Made by a program: the position numbers and the translations under genes. From positions 4,204,746 through 4,268,745 of the forward strand of contig NZ_JAERQZ010000001.1 in assembly GCF_016735515.1 (NCBI RefSeq): a DNA stretch of 64,000 nt, written 5' to 3'. The notes beneath the pieces are model-generated. The model did not search any database and was not told the DNA's origin. It was given only the letters and a program-made list of their open reading frames with translations. Positions 16,992 through 25,345 of this stretch are shown piece after piece (position 1 is the first letter of the stretch; every line of letters begins with the position of its first letter). This DNA comes from Piscinibacter sp. HJYY11 (lineage in GTDB: Bacteria; Pseudomonadota; Gammaproteobacteria; Burkholderiales; Burkholderiaceae_C).

Positions 16992-17947
16992 CAGCGGTAC
17001 CTCACCTTGGGATCGAGCAGGCCGTAGCTCAGGTCCACGACCAGGTTGATGAGCATCACCGCCACGCCGACCACGAGGAAGACGCCGGTGATGATGGGGT
17101 AGTCGCGCTGGTTCACCGCATCGAGCAGCAACAGGCCCATGCCGGGGATCACGAAGATCTGCTCGATGATCACCGCGCCGCCGATGAGCAGCGGCGCCTG
17201 CAGGCCGATCAGCGTGACGACCGGGATGAGCGCGTTGCGCAGTGCGTGGCGCATCACGACCAGCGGCTCACCCAGGCCCTTGGCCCAGGCGGTGCGGATG
17301 TAGTCCTGCCGCAGCACCTCGAGCATCATGGTGCGCGTGAGGCGCATGGTGATCGCAGAGAGTGCCGCGCCGAGGATGATGGCCGGCAGGATCATCTGCT
17401 TGAGGTTCTGCCACGGGTCGGTGAAGAAGGGCACGTACTCCACTTCGGGCGACCAGCCCCACCAGATCGACGGGAACACCATCACCATCGTGCCGATCCA
17501 GAAGCTCGGCACCGCGAGCAGCAAGATGGAGAACGAGCGGCCGATGTAGTCGCCGGCGGTGTCCTGGCGGATCGCCGAGTACACGCCGATCGGAATCGCG
17601 ATCAGCAGGCCGACGATCAAGGCCAGCAGGCCGAGCTCGAAGGTCACCGGCATGCGTGCCTTCAGGAACTCGGTGACGGGCGAGTTCTGCCACAGCGAGT
17701 TGCCGAGGTCACCGCGGAAGACGATGTTGGAAACCCACGTGACGTACTGCTCCCACATCGGCTTGTCGAGGCCGAGGGCCGCCACGACCTGGTCGCGGCT
17801 CTTCTTGTCGGCCGCCACGTCGTTCTGGCTCAGCATCATGTCGATGATGTCGCCGGGGATCAGCCGCACCGTGATGAAGACGATGAGGCTCGCGAAGAAG
17901 AGGGTCGGCAGCAGCGACAGCAGGCGCCGGATCACATAGCCGCGCAT
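16991..17947 (-). CDS. ABC transporter permease (DppB/OppB family)
   Basis: The 318-residue permease begins MRGYVIRRLLSLLPTLFFAS, the typical DppB N-terminus, and has about six membrane segments. The coupling loop is near LRQDYIRTAWAKGLGEP. It is the first gene of the six-gene operon (DppB, DppC, two receptors, DppD, DppF). GTGAGGAGC about nine bases upstream is the ribosome site. The operon promoter should lie in 17948-18237, where I see only weak -10-like sequence (TATGGT on the minus strand). Confidence 0.93.
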   Translation of the reverse strand: MRGYVIRRLLSLLPTLFFASLIVFITVRLIPGDIIDMMLSQNDVAADKKSRDQVVAALGLDKPMWEQYVTWVSNIVFRGDLGNSLWQNSPVTEFLKARMPVTFELGLLALIVGLLIAIPIGVYSAIRQDTAGDYIGRSFSILLLAVPSFWIGTMVMVFPSIWWGWSPEVEYVPFFTDPWQNLKQMILPAIILGAALSAITMRLTRTMMLEVLRQDYIRTAWAKGLGEPLVVMRHALRNALIPVVTLIGLQAPLLIGGAVIIEQIFVIPGMGLLLLDAVNQRDYPIITGVFLVVGVAVMLINLVVDLSYGLLDPKVRYR

Positions 17948-18237
17948 CAGGTCTGCTCCTCACGCTGCGCGGCGTTCCGCCACCATACCCATTCTTCTGC
18001 CTGTCGGAATTCAGTTTGCATGCGCCGGACCCTGGGTTCTTGCAGCGAGCTGCTGCCAAGTCGGGCGAATCATCCACTGAAGAACATTCGAAGTCTCGCA
18101 GGGCAAACACTTAGCTGCCCTCGGTGTCCGGGCTAACGTGGACGCATACCCGACATTCGAAATCCGGGAAAACACGAAGAGGCGAGGTGGAACTCGCGCT
18201 TCGTTGTTCGACTCTGGCGCGTGTTGGCGGGCGCGTG
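17948..18237. other. 290-base intergenic region upstream of the ABC operon
   Basis: No credible gene is present on either strand. It must hold the promoter of the leftward ABC operon and the end of the leftward hydrolase gene. The only repeats I can see are a nine-base direct repeat, ACATTCGAA at 18084-18092 and 18153-18161 (69 bases apart, each with the palindromic core TTCGAA), and a short hairpin AGGGCA/TGCCCT at 18100-18121. The hairpin could end the hydrolase transcript but lacks a T-run. Confidence 0.5.
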
Positions 18238-19227
18238 TTATTCCGCTGTGCGGGCGGGCCAGCCGGCGAACAACCCGCGCAGCGCGGTCACGAACGCGAG
18301 CGGCTGGTCGACCATCAGGTGGTGGCGTGCGGCGGGGATCTCGATGCGCGGCGTGCCGGGCGGCGCGAGGCTCGCGGTGTAGGCGAGGATGTCGGCGTCG
18401 AACAGCAGCGACTGCGCACCCCACACCACGGCGACCGGGCACTGCAGCGCGTGGAAGTCGGGCAGCGGGTTCTCCATGCGCATGTCGCGCCACTGGAAGG
18501 GGTCGAAGCGCCAGGTCCAGCCCTCTCTTGTGTCGTCGCCGTGGCCAGACTCGAGCGGCGCGCGCTTCAGGGAAGTGCGTGCGATGTGGTCGGCGATGTA
18601 CAGGTTCTTGCAGACCTGCGGCGGCGCGAAGCGAAAGCGAGCAAGTGCGGCGGGCAGCGCCTCGTAGACACGGTTGGGCCGCGGCTCCACGCTGCCCGGG
18701 CCGCCGCCGCGCCGTGCCTTGCGCATTTCGGGCGACATCACGGGGCAGTCGACCAGCACCAGCCCACCCACCTTCGTGCCCGCGCGTGCGCTGTAGCGCA
18801 GCGCCGGAAAGCCGCCGAACGAATGCGCGACGACGATGGGCTTCACCTTGCTCTCGAAGACACCGGTGGCGTCGGCCACCGCGGCCACTTCTTCGGACAG
18901 CAGTTCGATCGAATAGCTGTCGCGCCAGTCGGAGCCGCCCATGCCCGACCACGACATCGCGACCACGCGGAAGTCGTCTGCGAAGAACGGGGCGATGAAG
19001 CTGTACCAGTCGGCGTGCGCGCGGTTGCCATGCAGCAGCACGAGGCCGGGCTTGCCGATCTCGCCCCAGGTGAGGGTCTCGATGCGTGCGCCTTTCACGT
19101 GGACGAAGCTGCGTGCGGGCTCGCGTTTCAGGGCCTTGTCGAACCAGCTCGGCGCCTCGGGTTTTTCCCCTTTGAACGGTGCCAGCGGTGACTGAATGTT
19201 GAGTTCCTTGGAGCTTTCGGCGGTCAT
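18238..19227 (-). CDS. alpha/beta-fold hydrolase
   Basis: The 329-residue protein has the oxyanion region LVLLHGNRAHAD, the nucleophile elbow VVAHSFGG (Ser), a likely acid after VAVVWGAQSLLFDAD and the catalytic His in ARHHLMVDQP, all in the correct order. I use the ATG at 19225-19227 (MTAESSKELN); a TTG 13 codons upstream is possible, and neither has a strong ribosome site. It is transcribed away from the ACAD10/11-like dehydrogenase gene with a 233-base divergent region. It may hydrolyse an ester or thioester of the same pathway; the substrate is unknown. Confidence 0.87.
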   Translation of the reverse strand: MTAESSKELNIQSPLAPFKGEKPEAPSWFDKALKREPARSFVHVKGARIETLTWGEIGKPGLVLLHGNRAHADWYSFIAPFFADDFRVVAMSWSGMGGSDWRDSYSIELLSEEVAAVADATGVFESKVKPIVVAHSFGGFPALRYSARAGTKVGGLVLVDCPVMSPEMRKARRGGGPGSVEPRPNRVYEALPAALARFRFAPPQVCKNLYIADHIARTSLKRAPLESGHGDDTREGWTWRFDPFQWRDMRMENPLPDFHALQCPVAVVWGAQSLLFDADILAYTASLAPPGTPRIEIPAARHHLMVDQPLAFVTALRGLFAGWPARTAE

Positions 19228-19306
19228 CGGGGTGCGTGGCGGCTGCGGTGAAATCTGGAAAGACAAGTATGTGTTGATTCAGTCCCGCCCCTGTCGCAGA
19301 CGAGAC

Positions 19307-19334
19307 TTGGGCCTGCAGAATCCTCGTCTATAAA
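19307..19334 (+). promoter_or_regulatory. possible sigma-70 promoter of the ACAD10/11-like gene
   Basis: TTGGGC (19307-19312) and TATAAA (19329-19334) are 16 bases apart, in the right orientation for the acyl-CoA dehydrogenase that starts at 19461. The -10 matches five of six consensus bases; the -35 only three. The leader would be about 120 bases. Confidence 0.35.
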
Positions 19335-19460
19335 CACGCCCATGGGCTGGCGTTCTCCGTGGCGGTACAGATCGGCTTTCGAAAAACCAGTCTGCCAGAG
19401 AATCTCGATGCATGCCACGGGGCGGCTCCCAGTCACTCACACACCTTTGGAGAAGAGCAG

Positions 19461-20702
19461 ATGAATTTCTCGATGTCGGAACGCCAGGTCTACTGGCGTG
19501 ATCGCGTGGTCGCGTTCATGCACCAGTACGTGTACCCCGCGGTGCCCACGTACTACGAGCAGATGAAGGGCTTCGGCACCAACCGCTGGCAGGTTGTGCC
19601 GGTGGTCGAGGAGCTCAAGGCCATCGCCAAGAAGGAAGGCCTGTGGAACCTCTTCCTGCCCAAGGATTCGCTGCCCGAAGACAGCCCCTACCGCGGCGCC
19701 GGCCTCACCAACCTCGAGTACGCGATGTGCGCGGAAGAGATGGGCAAGGTGGGCTTCGCCTCCGAGGTCTTCAACTGCTCGGCACCCGACACCGGCAACA
19801 TGGAAGTGCTGGCGCGTTATGCGAACGACGCACAGAAGAAGCAGTGGATGGAGCCCCTGCTCGACGGCAAGATCCGCTCGGCCTTCCTCATGACCGAGCC
19901 CGCGGTCGCATCCTCCGACGCCACCAACATCTCGCTCGAGATCAAGCGTGACGGCGACCACTACGTGCTCAACGGCCGCAAGTGGTGGTCGTCCGGCGTG
20001 GGCGACCCGCGCTGCAAGATCGCCATCGTGATGGGCAAGAGCAACCCCGATGCGCCCTCGCATGCGCAGCAGTCGCAGATCCTCGTGCCGCTCGACACCC
20101 CGGGCATCACCGTGCTGCGCATGCTGCCGGTGTTCGGCTTCGACGACGCGCCGCACGGCCACGCCGAGGTGGTGTTCAAGGACGTGCGAGTGCCGCTGGA
20201 AAACCTGCTGCTAGGCGAAGGCCGCGGCTTCGAGATCGCGCAAGGCCGCCTGGGCCCGGGTCGCATCCACCACTGCATGCGCACCATCGGCAGCGCCGAG
20301 GTGGCGCTCGAGAAGATGGTCAAGCGCCTGCAGTCGCGCGTGGCCTTCGGCAAGCGCATCATCGACCACTCGCTGTGGGAAGAGCGCATCGCCACCGCCC
20401 GCATCGACATCGAGATGACCCGCCTCCTGTGCCTGAAGGCGGCCGACATGATGGACAAGGTCGGCAACAAGGTCGCCCGCCTCGAGATCGCGATGATCAA
20501 GGTGGCTGCCCCTCGCATGGCGCTCAAGATCATCGACGACGCGATCCAGGCGCACGGCGCCGGTGGTGTGTCGGAAGACTTCGGCCTTGCGAAGCAGTAC
20601 GCCAGCATGCGCACCATGCGACTGGCCGACGGCCCGGACGAAGTCCACAACCGCGCCATCGCCCGCTGGGAGATGGGCAAGTACCGCGCACCCAAGGCAT
20701 GA
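19461..20702 (+). CDS. acyl-CoA dehydrogenase of the ACAD10/ACAD11 (LvaC) type
   Basis: The 413-residue protein starts at the ATG preceded by GGAGAAGAGCAG. It carries the fingerprints of the dehydrogenase half of ACAD10/11: [51 protein letters not shown], and [20 protein letters not shown]. In this family the flavoprotein works with an APH-like kinase: the kinase phosphorylates the 4-hydroxyl of a 4-hydroxyacyl-CoA and the dehydrogenase domain eliminates phosphate to give an enoyl-CoA. A matching kinase is encoded 26 kb away at 46007-47095. A strong terminator follows the gene. Ordinary beta-oxidation activity is the alternative. Confidence 0.9.
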   Translation: MNFSMSERQVYWRDRVVAFMHQYVYPAVPTYYEQMKGFGTNRWQVVPVVEELKAIAKKEGLWNLFLPKDSLPEDSPYRGAGLTNLEYAMCAEEMGKVGFASEVFNCSAPDTGNMEVLARYANDAQKKQWMEPLLDGKIRSAFLMTEPAVASSDATNISLEIKRDGDHYVLNGRKWWSSGVGDPRCKIAIVMGKSNPDAPSHAQQSQILVPLDTPGITVLRMLPVFGFDDAPHGHAEVVFKDVRVPLENLLLGEGRGFEIAQGRLGPGRIHHCMRTIGSAEVALEKMVKRLQSRVAFGKRIIDHSLWEERIATARIDIEMTRLLCLKAADMMDKVGNKVARLEIAMIKVAAPRMALKIIDDAIQAHGAGGVSEDFGLAKQYASMRTMRLADGPDEVHNRAIARWEMGKYRAPKA

Positions 20703-20760
20703 GCCACGATTGGCGGCCACCCGGGGGTGCCGCACCCCTGGGTCCTGGTGTTGTGCACGA

Positions 20761-20796
20761 GGGTGCAAAGGAGAAAATCCTTTGTGCCCTTTTTCT
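20761..20796 (+). terminator. intrinsic terminator after the ACAD10/11-like gene
   Basis: GGGTGCAAAGGA (20761-20772) pairs along all 12 positions, two of them G-U, with TCCTTTGTGCCC (20778-20789) around a GAAAA loop, and is followed at once by TTTTTCTTTG. This separates the dehydrogenase transcript from the sensor kinase gene that begins 65 bases later. Confidence 0.85.
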
Positions 20797-20860
20797 TTGT
20801 GTTCCTTTCCTTTACGTCGTGCGCCGGGCGGCCGACATTGAACCAACTCGACGGCGTGGC

Positions 20861-22279
20861 ATGACTGCCCTGAAAGCACCCGGGAAGCAAGTCGCCTTCT
20901 CCCCGGCCCCGAACACTGGCGGACTGACCGACGAGGTCGAATGGCTGGACCGAGGCTTCTGGATCCTGCCTCGCCTCACCGCGCTCTACCTGGCCCTCGC
21001 CTTCCTGCTCGTGCCGTGGTACTGGCCCAGCCTGCCCACCGCCGAGCGCATCGCGTGGGTCGTGGGGCTCGCGGTCTTCATCGGCGCGCGGCTGGCCATC
21101 ATCCGCGCGCTGAAGGCCTGGCGCGCCCGGCCCGACCGCCAGGCCCGCGACTCGCAGCCGCTGTGGTTCCTGCTTGCCACCGTGACGGGGCTCTACTGGG
21201 GCTTCAACGGCTGGCTGCTCTATGGCCACGGCAGTGCCATCGAGACGCTGCTGCTCGGCTTCGTGCTCTACGGGCTGTGCATGCTCAATGCCTTCCACAC
21301 CGTGGCGGCCTTCCGTGCGTTCGAGGTGAACTGCCTGCTGCTGATCGGGCCGTTGCTGGTGCGCATTGCCCTGCCGGGCCGGTTGAGCGACCTGATGGCC
21401 GCGCTCTTCGTGCTCGGCGTGGTCGGCGGCACCACCTTCATCGCACGCCATCACCTGCTGCAATTGCGCCGATTCGGCGGCGTCGTGATGACTCAGCTGC
21501 GGCGCGAGAAGGAGCTGGCCGAGGAGGCCCGGCACGTGGCCGATGCGGCGCGCCACGAGGCGGAGGTGGCCAACCGCGCCAAGACGCAGTTCTTCGCCGC
21601 GGCCAGCCATGACCTGCGCCAGCCGCTGCATGCGATGGGCTTGCTTTCTGAAGCGCTCAGCCAGCGCAGCCAGGACCGCGCGCTCGCGCCGCTCGTCGCC
21701 AGCCTGCACAGCTCGGTCGGTGCACTCGAAGACCTGTTCTCCGAGTTGCTCGACGTCACCAAGATCGACGGCGGCGCGGTGACCGTGTCGCCGGAGGACT
21801 TCGAGGTGCGCGAGGTGTTCCGCAAGCTGCGTCTGCACTTCGAGCCCGTGGCCTTCGACAAGGGCCTGTCCCTGCGCTTCCGCGGTGCGGCCTGCCGGGT
21901 GCATGCCGACCCCGTGCTCGTGGAGCGCATCCTGCGCAACCTGGTCGCCAACGCCATTCGCTACACGCCCGATGGCGGCGTGCTGGTGGGCTGCCGCCGG
22001 CGCGGCGGGCGTGTGCAGCTGCAGGTGTGGGACACCGGTGTGGGCATTCCCGAGCACGAGCGCGAGCGTGTCTTCGAAGAGTTCTACCAGGTGCCCGATG
22101 TGCAGCAGGCGCCAGGCCCTCAGGACCGCAAGGGCCTGGGGCTGGGTCTTTCGATCGCGCAACGCCTGTCTGCGCTGATGGGCGCATCACTCACGCTGCG
22201 CTCGCAGCCGGGCCGCGGCTCGGTGTTCACGCTGGAGCTGCCCGCGGCGGCGCCGCTGTCCGCGTCGCTCGCCGCCTGA
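20861..22279 (+). CDS. membrane sensor histidine kinase, orphan
   Basis: The 472-residue protein starts at an ATG with a weak ribosome site. It has about six hydrophobic segments in residues 30-200, a short coiled region, a HisKA domain with FFAAASHDLRQPLHAMGLL (phospho-acceptor His) and a HATPase domain with NLVANAIRYTP (N box), DTGVGIP (G1) and KGLGLGLSIA (G2). There is no receiver domain and no response-regulator gene beside it, so it is an orphan as far as this window shows. Kinases with this SHDLRQPLHA box often belong to hybrid or quorum-type families. The stimulus is unknown. Confidence 0.9.
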   Translation: MTALKAPGKQVAFSPAPNTGGLTDEVEWLDRGFWILPRLTALYLALAFLLVPWYWPSLPTAERIAWVVGLAVFIGARLAIIRALKAWRARPDRQARDSQPLWFLLATVTGLYWGFNGWLLYGHGSAIETLLLGFVLYGLCMLNAFHTVAAFRAFEVNCLLLIGPLLVRIALPGRLSDLMAALFVLGVVGGTTFIARHHLLQLRRFGGVVMTQLRREKELAEEARHVADAARHEAEVANRAKTQFFAAASHDLRQPLHAMGLLSEALSQRSQDRALAPLVASLHSSVGALEDLFSELLDVTKIDGGAVTVSPEDFEVREVFRKLRLHFEPVAFDKGLSLRFRGAACRVHADPVLVERILRNLVANAIRYTPDGGVLVGCRRRGGRVQLQVWDTGVGIPEHERERVFEEFYQVPDVQQAPGPQDRKGLGLGLSIAQRLSALMGASLTLRSQPGRGSVFTLELPAAAPLSASLAA

Positions 22280-22296
22280 CGCCGGGTCTCCCGGCG
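22280..22296. terminator. bidirectional hairpin between convergent genes
   Basis: CGCCGGG (22280-22286) and CCCGGCG (22290-22296) form a perfect seven-base stem with a three-base TCT loop, immediately after the kinase stop. The plus side continues CGCCTTGTTTAC. It separates the kinase gene from the convergent SDR gene. The T-tract is weak, so the efficiency is uncertain. Confidence 0.6.
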
Positions 22297-22304
22297 CGCC
22301 TTGT

Positions 22305-23186
22305 TTACTTCTGCGCCGCGGCCATTGCCTGGCCGACTTCGTTGCGCCCCTGCTCGCTGCCGCTTTGCGGCACCACTTCCTCGTCGCGGTCGGAGATGGC
22401 CTCGAACTGCGCGGCCACCTGGTCGTCGGCGTCATCCACCATGCCGATGTGCACGCCCTTGGTCATGGTGACGTAGGCGCGCTCGAAAGTGCCGGCGCCG
22501 GCGTTGAGGATCACGCGGCTCGGCGCGTCTTCGCTCACGAGGTAGAGCAGGCCCGGCGTCACCGCGGCGGGCTTGAGCGCGTCCAGCACCACCTGCGGCA
22601 TCAGGCCTTCGGTCATCTGCGTGGCCGCGGTGGGGGCGAGGCAGTTGACCTTGATGTTGTCCTTCGCGCCTTCGATCGAGAGCGTCTGCATCAGGCCGAC
22701 GAGTGCCATCTTCGCGGCGCCATAGTTCGACTGCCCGAAGTTGCCGTACAGGCCCGACGACGAGGTGGTGTTGACGATGCGGCCGTACTTCTGCGCGCGC
22801 ATGATGTCCCACACCGCCTTCGTGCAGTACACCGCGCCCATCAGGTGCACGTCGACCACGAGCTTGAAGTCGGCCATCTCCATCTTGGAGAAGCTCTTGT
22901 CGCGCAGGATGCCGGCGTTGTTGACGAGGATGTCGACGCGGCCCCAGGTGTCCATCGTGGTCTTGACCATCGCCTGCACCGCATCGAAGTCGGTCACCGA
23001 GCACGACACCGCGAGGGCCTGGCCACCGGCGGCCTTGATCTCGTCGGCCACGGCTTGCGCGCCAGGGCCGAGGTCGTTCACCACCACCTTGGCGCCACGC
23101 TGGGCGAGCCCGAGTGCGTGCTCGCGGCCCAGGCCGCCCCCTGCACCTGTCACGATCGCGACACGGCCGTCAAAGCTAATGCTCAT
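22305..23186 (-). CDS. SDR-family 3-hydroxyacyl-CoA dehydrogenase-like protein (HSD17B4/MFE-2 type)
   Basis: The 293-residue SDR has the nucleotide motif TGAGGGLGREHA, NNAGILRD, and the catalytic SSSGLYGNFGQSNYGAAKM (Ser, Tyr, Lys). Its wording closely follows the dehydrogenase part of peroxisomal multifunctional enzyme type 2, including GRIVNTTSSSGLYGNFGQ. That family oxidises (3R)-hydroxyacyl-CoA of branched fatty acids and sterol side chains. The last 40 residues are a Glu/Gln-rich extension. GAGG upstream of the ATG is the ribosome site. It is divergent from the SDR/ACAD operon, and probably acts in the same pathway. Confidence 0.88.
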   Translation of the reverse strand: MSISFDGRVAIVTGAGGGLGREHALGLAQRGAKVVVNDLGPGAQAVADEIKAAGGQALAVSCSVTDFDAVQAMVKTTMDTWGRVDILVNNAGILRDKSFSKMEMADFKLVVDVHLMGAVYCTKAVWDIMRAQKYGRIVNTTSSSGLYGNFGQSNYGAAKMALVGLMQTLSIEGAKDNIKVNCLAPTAATQMTEGLMPQVVLDALKPAAVTPGLLYLVSEDAPSRVILNAGAGTFERAYVTMTKGVHIGMVDDADDQVAAQFEAISDRDEEVVPQSGSEQGRNEVGQAMAAAQK

Positions 23187-23197
23187 AGTCCTCTTTC

Positions 23198-23249
23198 AAA
23201 CAATCTGGTATGTTTTCCGAGGCTCAGAAAAAGCCCTGTTCTCACAGGG
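23198..23249. promoter_or_regulatory. two inverted repeats in the divergent SDR promoter region
   Basis: AAACA (23198-23202) and TGTTT (23211-23215) form a dyad with an eight-base centre, and CCCTGT (23234-23239) and ACAGGG (23244-23249) form a second with a four-base centre. Both lie within 65 bases of the leftward SDR start and upstream of the rightward SDR/ACAD operon, suitable for a regulator that controls both. Which protein binds is unknown. Confidence 0.4.
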
Positions 23250-23354
23250 AAGATCATCACTCGGAGGCAACGGGTTAGAAAAATGGGTTGGTCGTTCTGG
23301 CCGGCCTTGTACCCGGTTCGAAACCGCCTCCATTTAACCAGCAAGGAAGCTCTC

Positions 23355-24119
23355 ATGTCGTTGTTCGATCTCACAGGCAAGGTCGCCGTCATCACCGGTT
23401 CGTCGCGCGGCATCGGCAAGGCGATCGCCGAGCGCATGGCCGAGCAGGGCGCCAAGGTCGTGATCTCGTCGCGCAAGCCCGAGCCCTGCGCCGAGGTGGC
23501 CGCCGCCATCAACAAGGCCCATGGTGCGGGCCGCGCGATCTCGATCCCGGCCAACATCTCGTCAAAGGCCGACCTGCAGCACCTCGTCGAGGAAACGAAC
23601 AAGCAGTTCGGCAAGATCGACATCGTGGTGTGCAACGCCGCGTCGAACCCGTACTACGGCCCGCTCGCCGGCATCGAGGACGACCAGTTCCGCAAGATCC
23701 TCGAGAACAACGTGATCGCCAACCACTGGCTGATCAACTTTGCCGCGCCGCAGATGATCGAACGGAAAGACGGTGCGATCATCATCGTGTCATCGATCGG
23801 CGGCCTGCGCGGCTCGCCGGTGATCGGCGCGTACAACATCTCCAAGGCAGCGGACTTCCAGCTCGCGCGCAACCTCGCCGTGGAGTACGGCCCGAGCAAC
23901 GTGCGCGTGAACTGCATCGCCCCCGGCCTCATCAAGACCGACTTCGCGAAAGCGCTGTGGGACAACCCCGAGACCCTCAAGCGCTCGACCGCCAATGCCC
24001 CGCTGCGCCGCATCGGCGAGCCTGACGAGATCGCCGGCGCCGCGGTGTTCCTCGCCTCCAAGGCAGGCTCGTTCATGACGGGCCAGGCGCTCGTCATCGA
24101 CGGCGGCGTGACCATCTGA
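23355..24119 (+). CDS. SDR-family oxidoreductase
   Basis: The 254-residue classical SDR has TGSSRGIG (residues 12-19, NAD(P) binding), NAAS in place of the usual NNAG, the catalytic Ser in VSSIGGLRG and YNISK (Tyr and Lys). The start at the ATG after AAGGAAGCTCTC gives the normal family length. It is the first gene of a three-gene set with two acyl-CoA dehydrogenases 13 and 7 bases apart and is likely to oxidise a hydroxyl group on the same CoA-linked substrate. Specificity cannot be read from the sequence. Confidence 0.9.
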   Translation: MSLFDLTGKVAVITGSSRGIGKAIAERMAEQGAKVVISSRKPEPCAEVAAAINKAHGAGRAISIPANISSKADLQHLVEETNKQFGKIDIVVCNAASNPYYGPLAGIEDDQFRKILENNVIANHWLINFAAPQMIERKDGAIIIVSSIGGLRGSPVIGAYNISKAADFQLARNLAVEYGPSNVRVNCIAPGLIKTDFAKALWDNPETLKRSTANAPLRRIGEPDEIAGAAVFLASKAGSFMTGQALVIDGGVTI

Positions 24120-24132
24120 TCGGAGCCGGTTC

Positions 24133-25338
24133 ATGAGCACTGCGATGGCAGAGAAGCCCGAGCTCAAGACCTTCCGCGAGGCCACGCGCGCGTGGCTGGA
24201 GCAGAACTGTCCCCCGGAGATGCGCAAGCCCGTCACCAGCGAAGACGACGTCTGCTGGGGCGGTCGCCAGTGGAAGTTCTCGTCCGACGCCCAGAAGGTG
24301 TGGCTCGAGCGCATGGCCGCCAAGGGCTGGACGGTGCCGACCTGGCCGAAGGAATACGGCGGTGGCGGGCTCAGTGGCGACGAGGCCAAGATCCTCGCGC
24401 AGGAGATGCGCGCGCTCAACTGCCGCGCGCCGGTGCAGAGCTTCGGCATCTGGATGCTCGGGCCCGCGCTCCTGAAGTTCGGCACGCACGAGCAGAAGCT
24501 CGAGTTCCTGCCGCCCATCGCGCGTGGCGAGATCCGCTGGTGCCAGGGTTACTCGGAGCCCAATGCCGGCTCCGACCTCGCGTCGCTGCAGACGCGGGCC
24601 GAAGACAAGGGCGACCATTTCATCGTCAACGGCCAGAAGATCTGGACCTCCTACGCCGACAAGGCCGACTGGATCTTCTGCCTGGTGCGCACCGACCCGC
24701 AGGCGAAGAAGCACACCGGCATCAGCTTCGTGCTGTTCGACATGGAGACGCCCGGTGTCACCACCAAGCCCATCCTGCTGATCTCGGGCAAGTCGCCCTT
24801 CTGCGAGACCTTCTTCGACAACGTGCGCGTCGAGAAGAAGAACCTCGTGGGCACGCTCAACGCCGGTTGGGATGTCGCCAAGTACCTGCTGACGCACGAG
24901 CGCGAAATGATCGGTGGCATCGGCGACCGCGGCGCGGCCAAGCCGCTCGGCGTCTTCGCGCTCGAGCAGGTGGGCGCCGATGCGCAAGGCAAGGTCGCCG
25001 ACCCGGTGCTGCGCGCGCAGATCGCGCAGTTCGAGGTCGACGAGGCCGCGTTCCGCCTGACCATGGAGCGCGCAATGGACATGGCCCGCGCCGGCCAGGG
25101 CAACCCGGCCTTCAGCTCGGTGCTCAAGTACTACGGCGCCGAGCTCAACAAGCGGCGCCATGAACTGATGATGCAGGCGGGTGGCAGCGATGCACTCGAC
25201 TGGGAAAGCCCGCGCTCGCGCGAAGGTGCGCTGGCGCGTGCGTGGCTGCGCACGAAAGGCAACTCCATCGAAGGTGGCACGAGCGAGGTCCAGCTCAACG
25301 TCATCGCCAAACGCATCCTGAACCTTCCCGGAGCCTGA
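24133..25338 (+). CDS. acyl-CoA dehydrogenase, large subunit of a probable heteromeric pair
   Basis: The 401-residue protein has the conserved WCQGYSEPNAGSDLASLQTR region (flavin/substrate) and ends with IEGGTSEVQLNVIAKRIL. At the place where medium-chain enzymes have the catalytic Glu (EGT) it has a Gly (GGT). The next gene, seven bases on, encodes a shorter, diverged acyl-CoA dehydrogenase. This side-by-side arrangement is known for the alpha2beta2 enzymes of actinobacterial sterol side-chain degradation (FadE28/FadE29 type). It accepts electrons onto FAD and passes them to ETF. GGAG before the ATG is the ribosome site. Confidence 0.9.
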   Translation: MSTAMAEKPELKTFREATRAWLEQNCPPEMRKPVTSEDDVCWGGRQWKFSSDAQKVWLERMAAKGWTVPTWPKEYGGGGLSGDEAKILAQEMRALNCRAPVQSFGIWMLGPALLKFGTHEQKLEFLPPIARGEIRWCQGYSEPNAGSDLASLQTRAEDKGDHFIVNGQKIWTSYADKADWIFCLVRTDPQAKKHTGISFVLFDMETPGVTTKPILLISGKSPFCETFFDNVRVEKKNLVGTLNAGWDVAKYLLTHEREMIGGIGDRGAAKPLGVFALEQVGADAQGKVADPVLRAQIAQFEVDEAAFRLTMERAMDMARAGQGNPAFSSVLKYYGAELNKRRHELMMQAGGSDALDWESPRSREGALARAWLRTKGNSIEGGTSEVQLNVIAKRILNLPGA

Positions 25339-25345
25339 ACACCTC

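Noticed and set aside
18100..18121. AGGGCA/TGCCCT hairpin as an intrinsic terminator.
   Set aside because: Six-base stem, ten-base loop and no T-run on either strand.
23263..23340. tRNA-like appearance: GGAGGC pairs with GCCTCC, a GGTTCGAAACC loop-like segment and a following ACCA.
   Set aside because: The T-stem has only three pairs, the distance is 69 bases, ACCA is not at the right offset, and no anticodon or D arm can be folded. It lies in the leader of an SDR gene.
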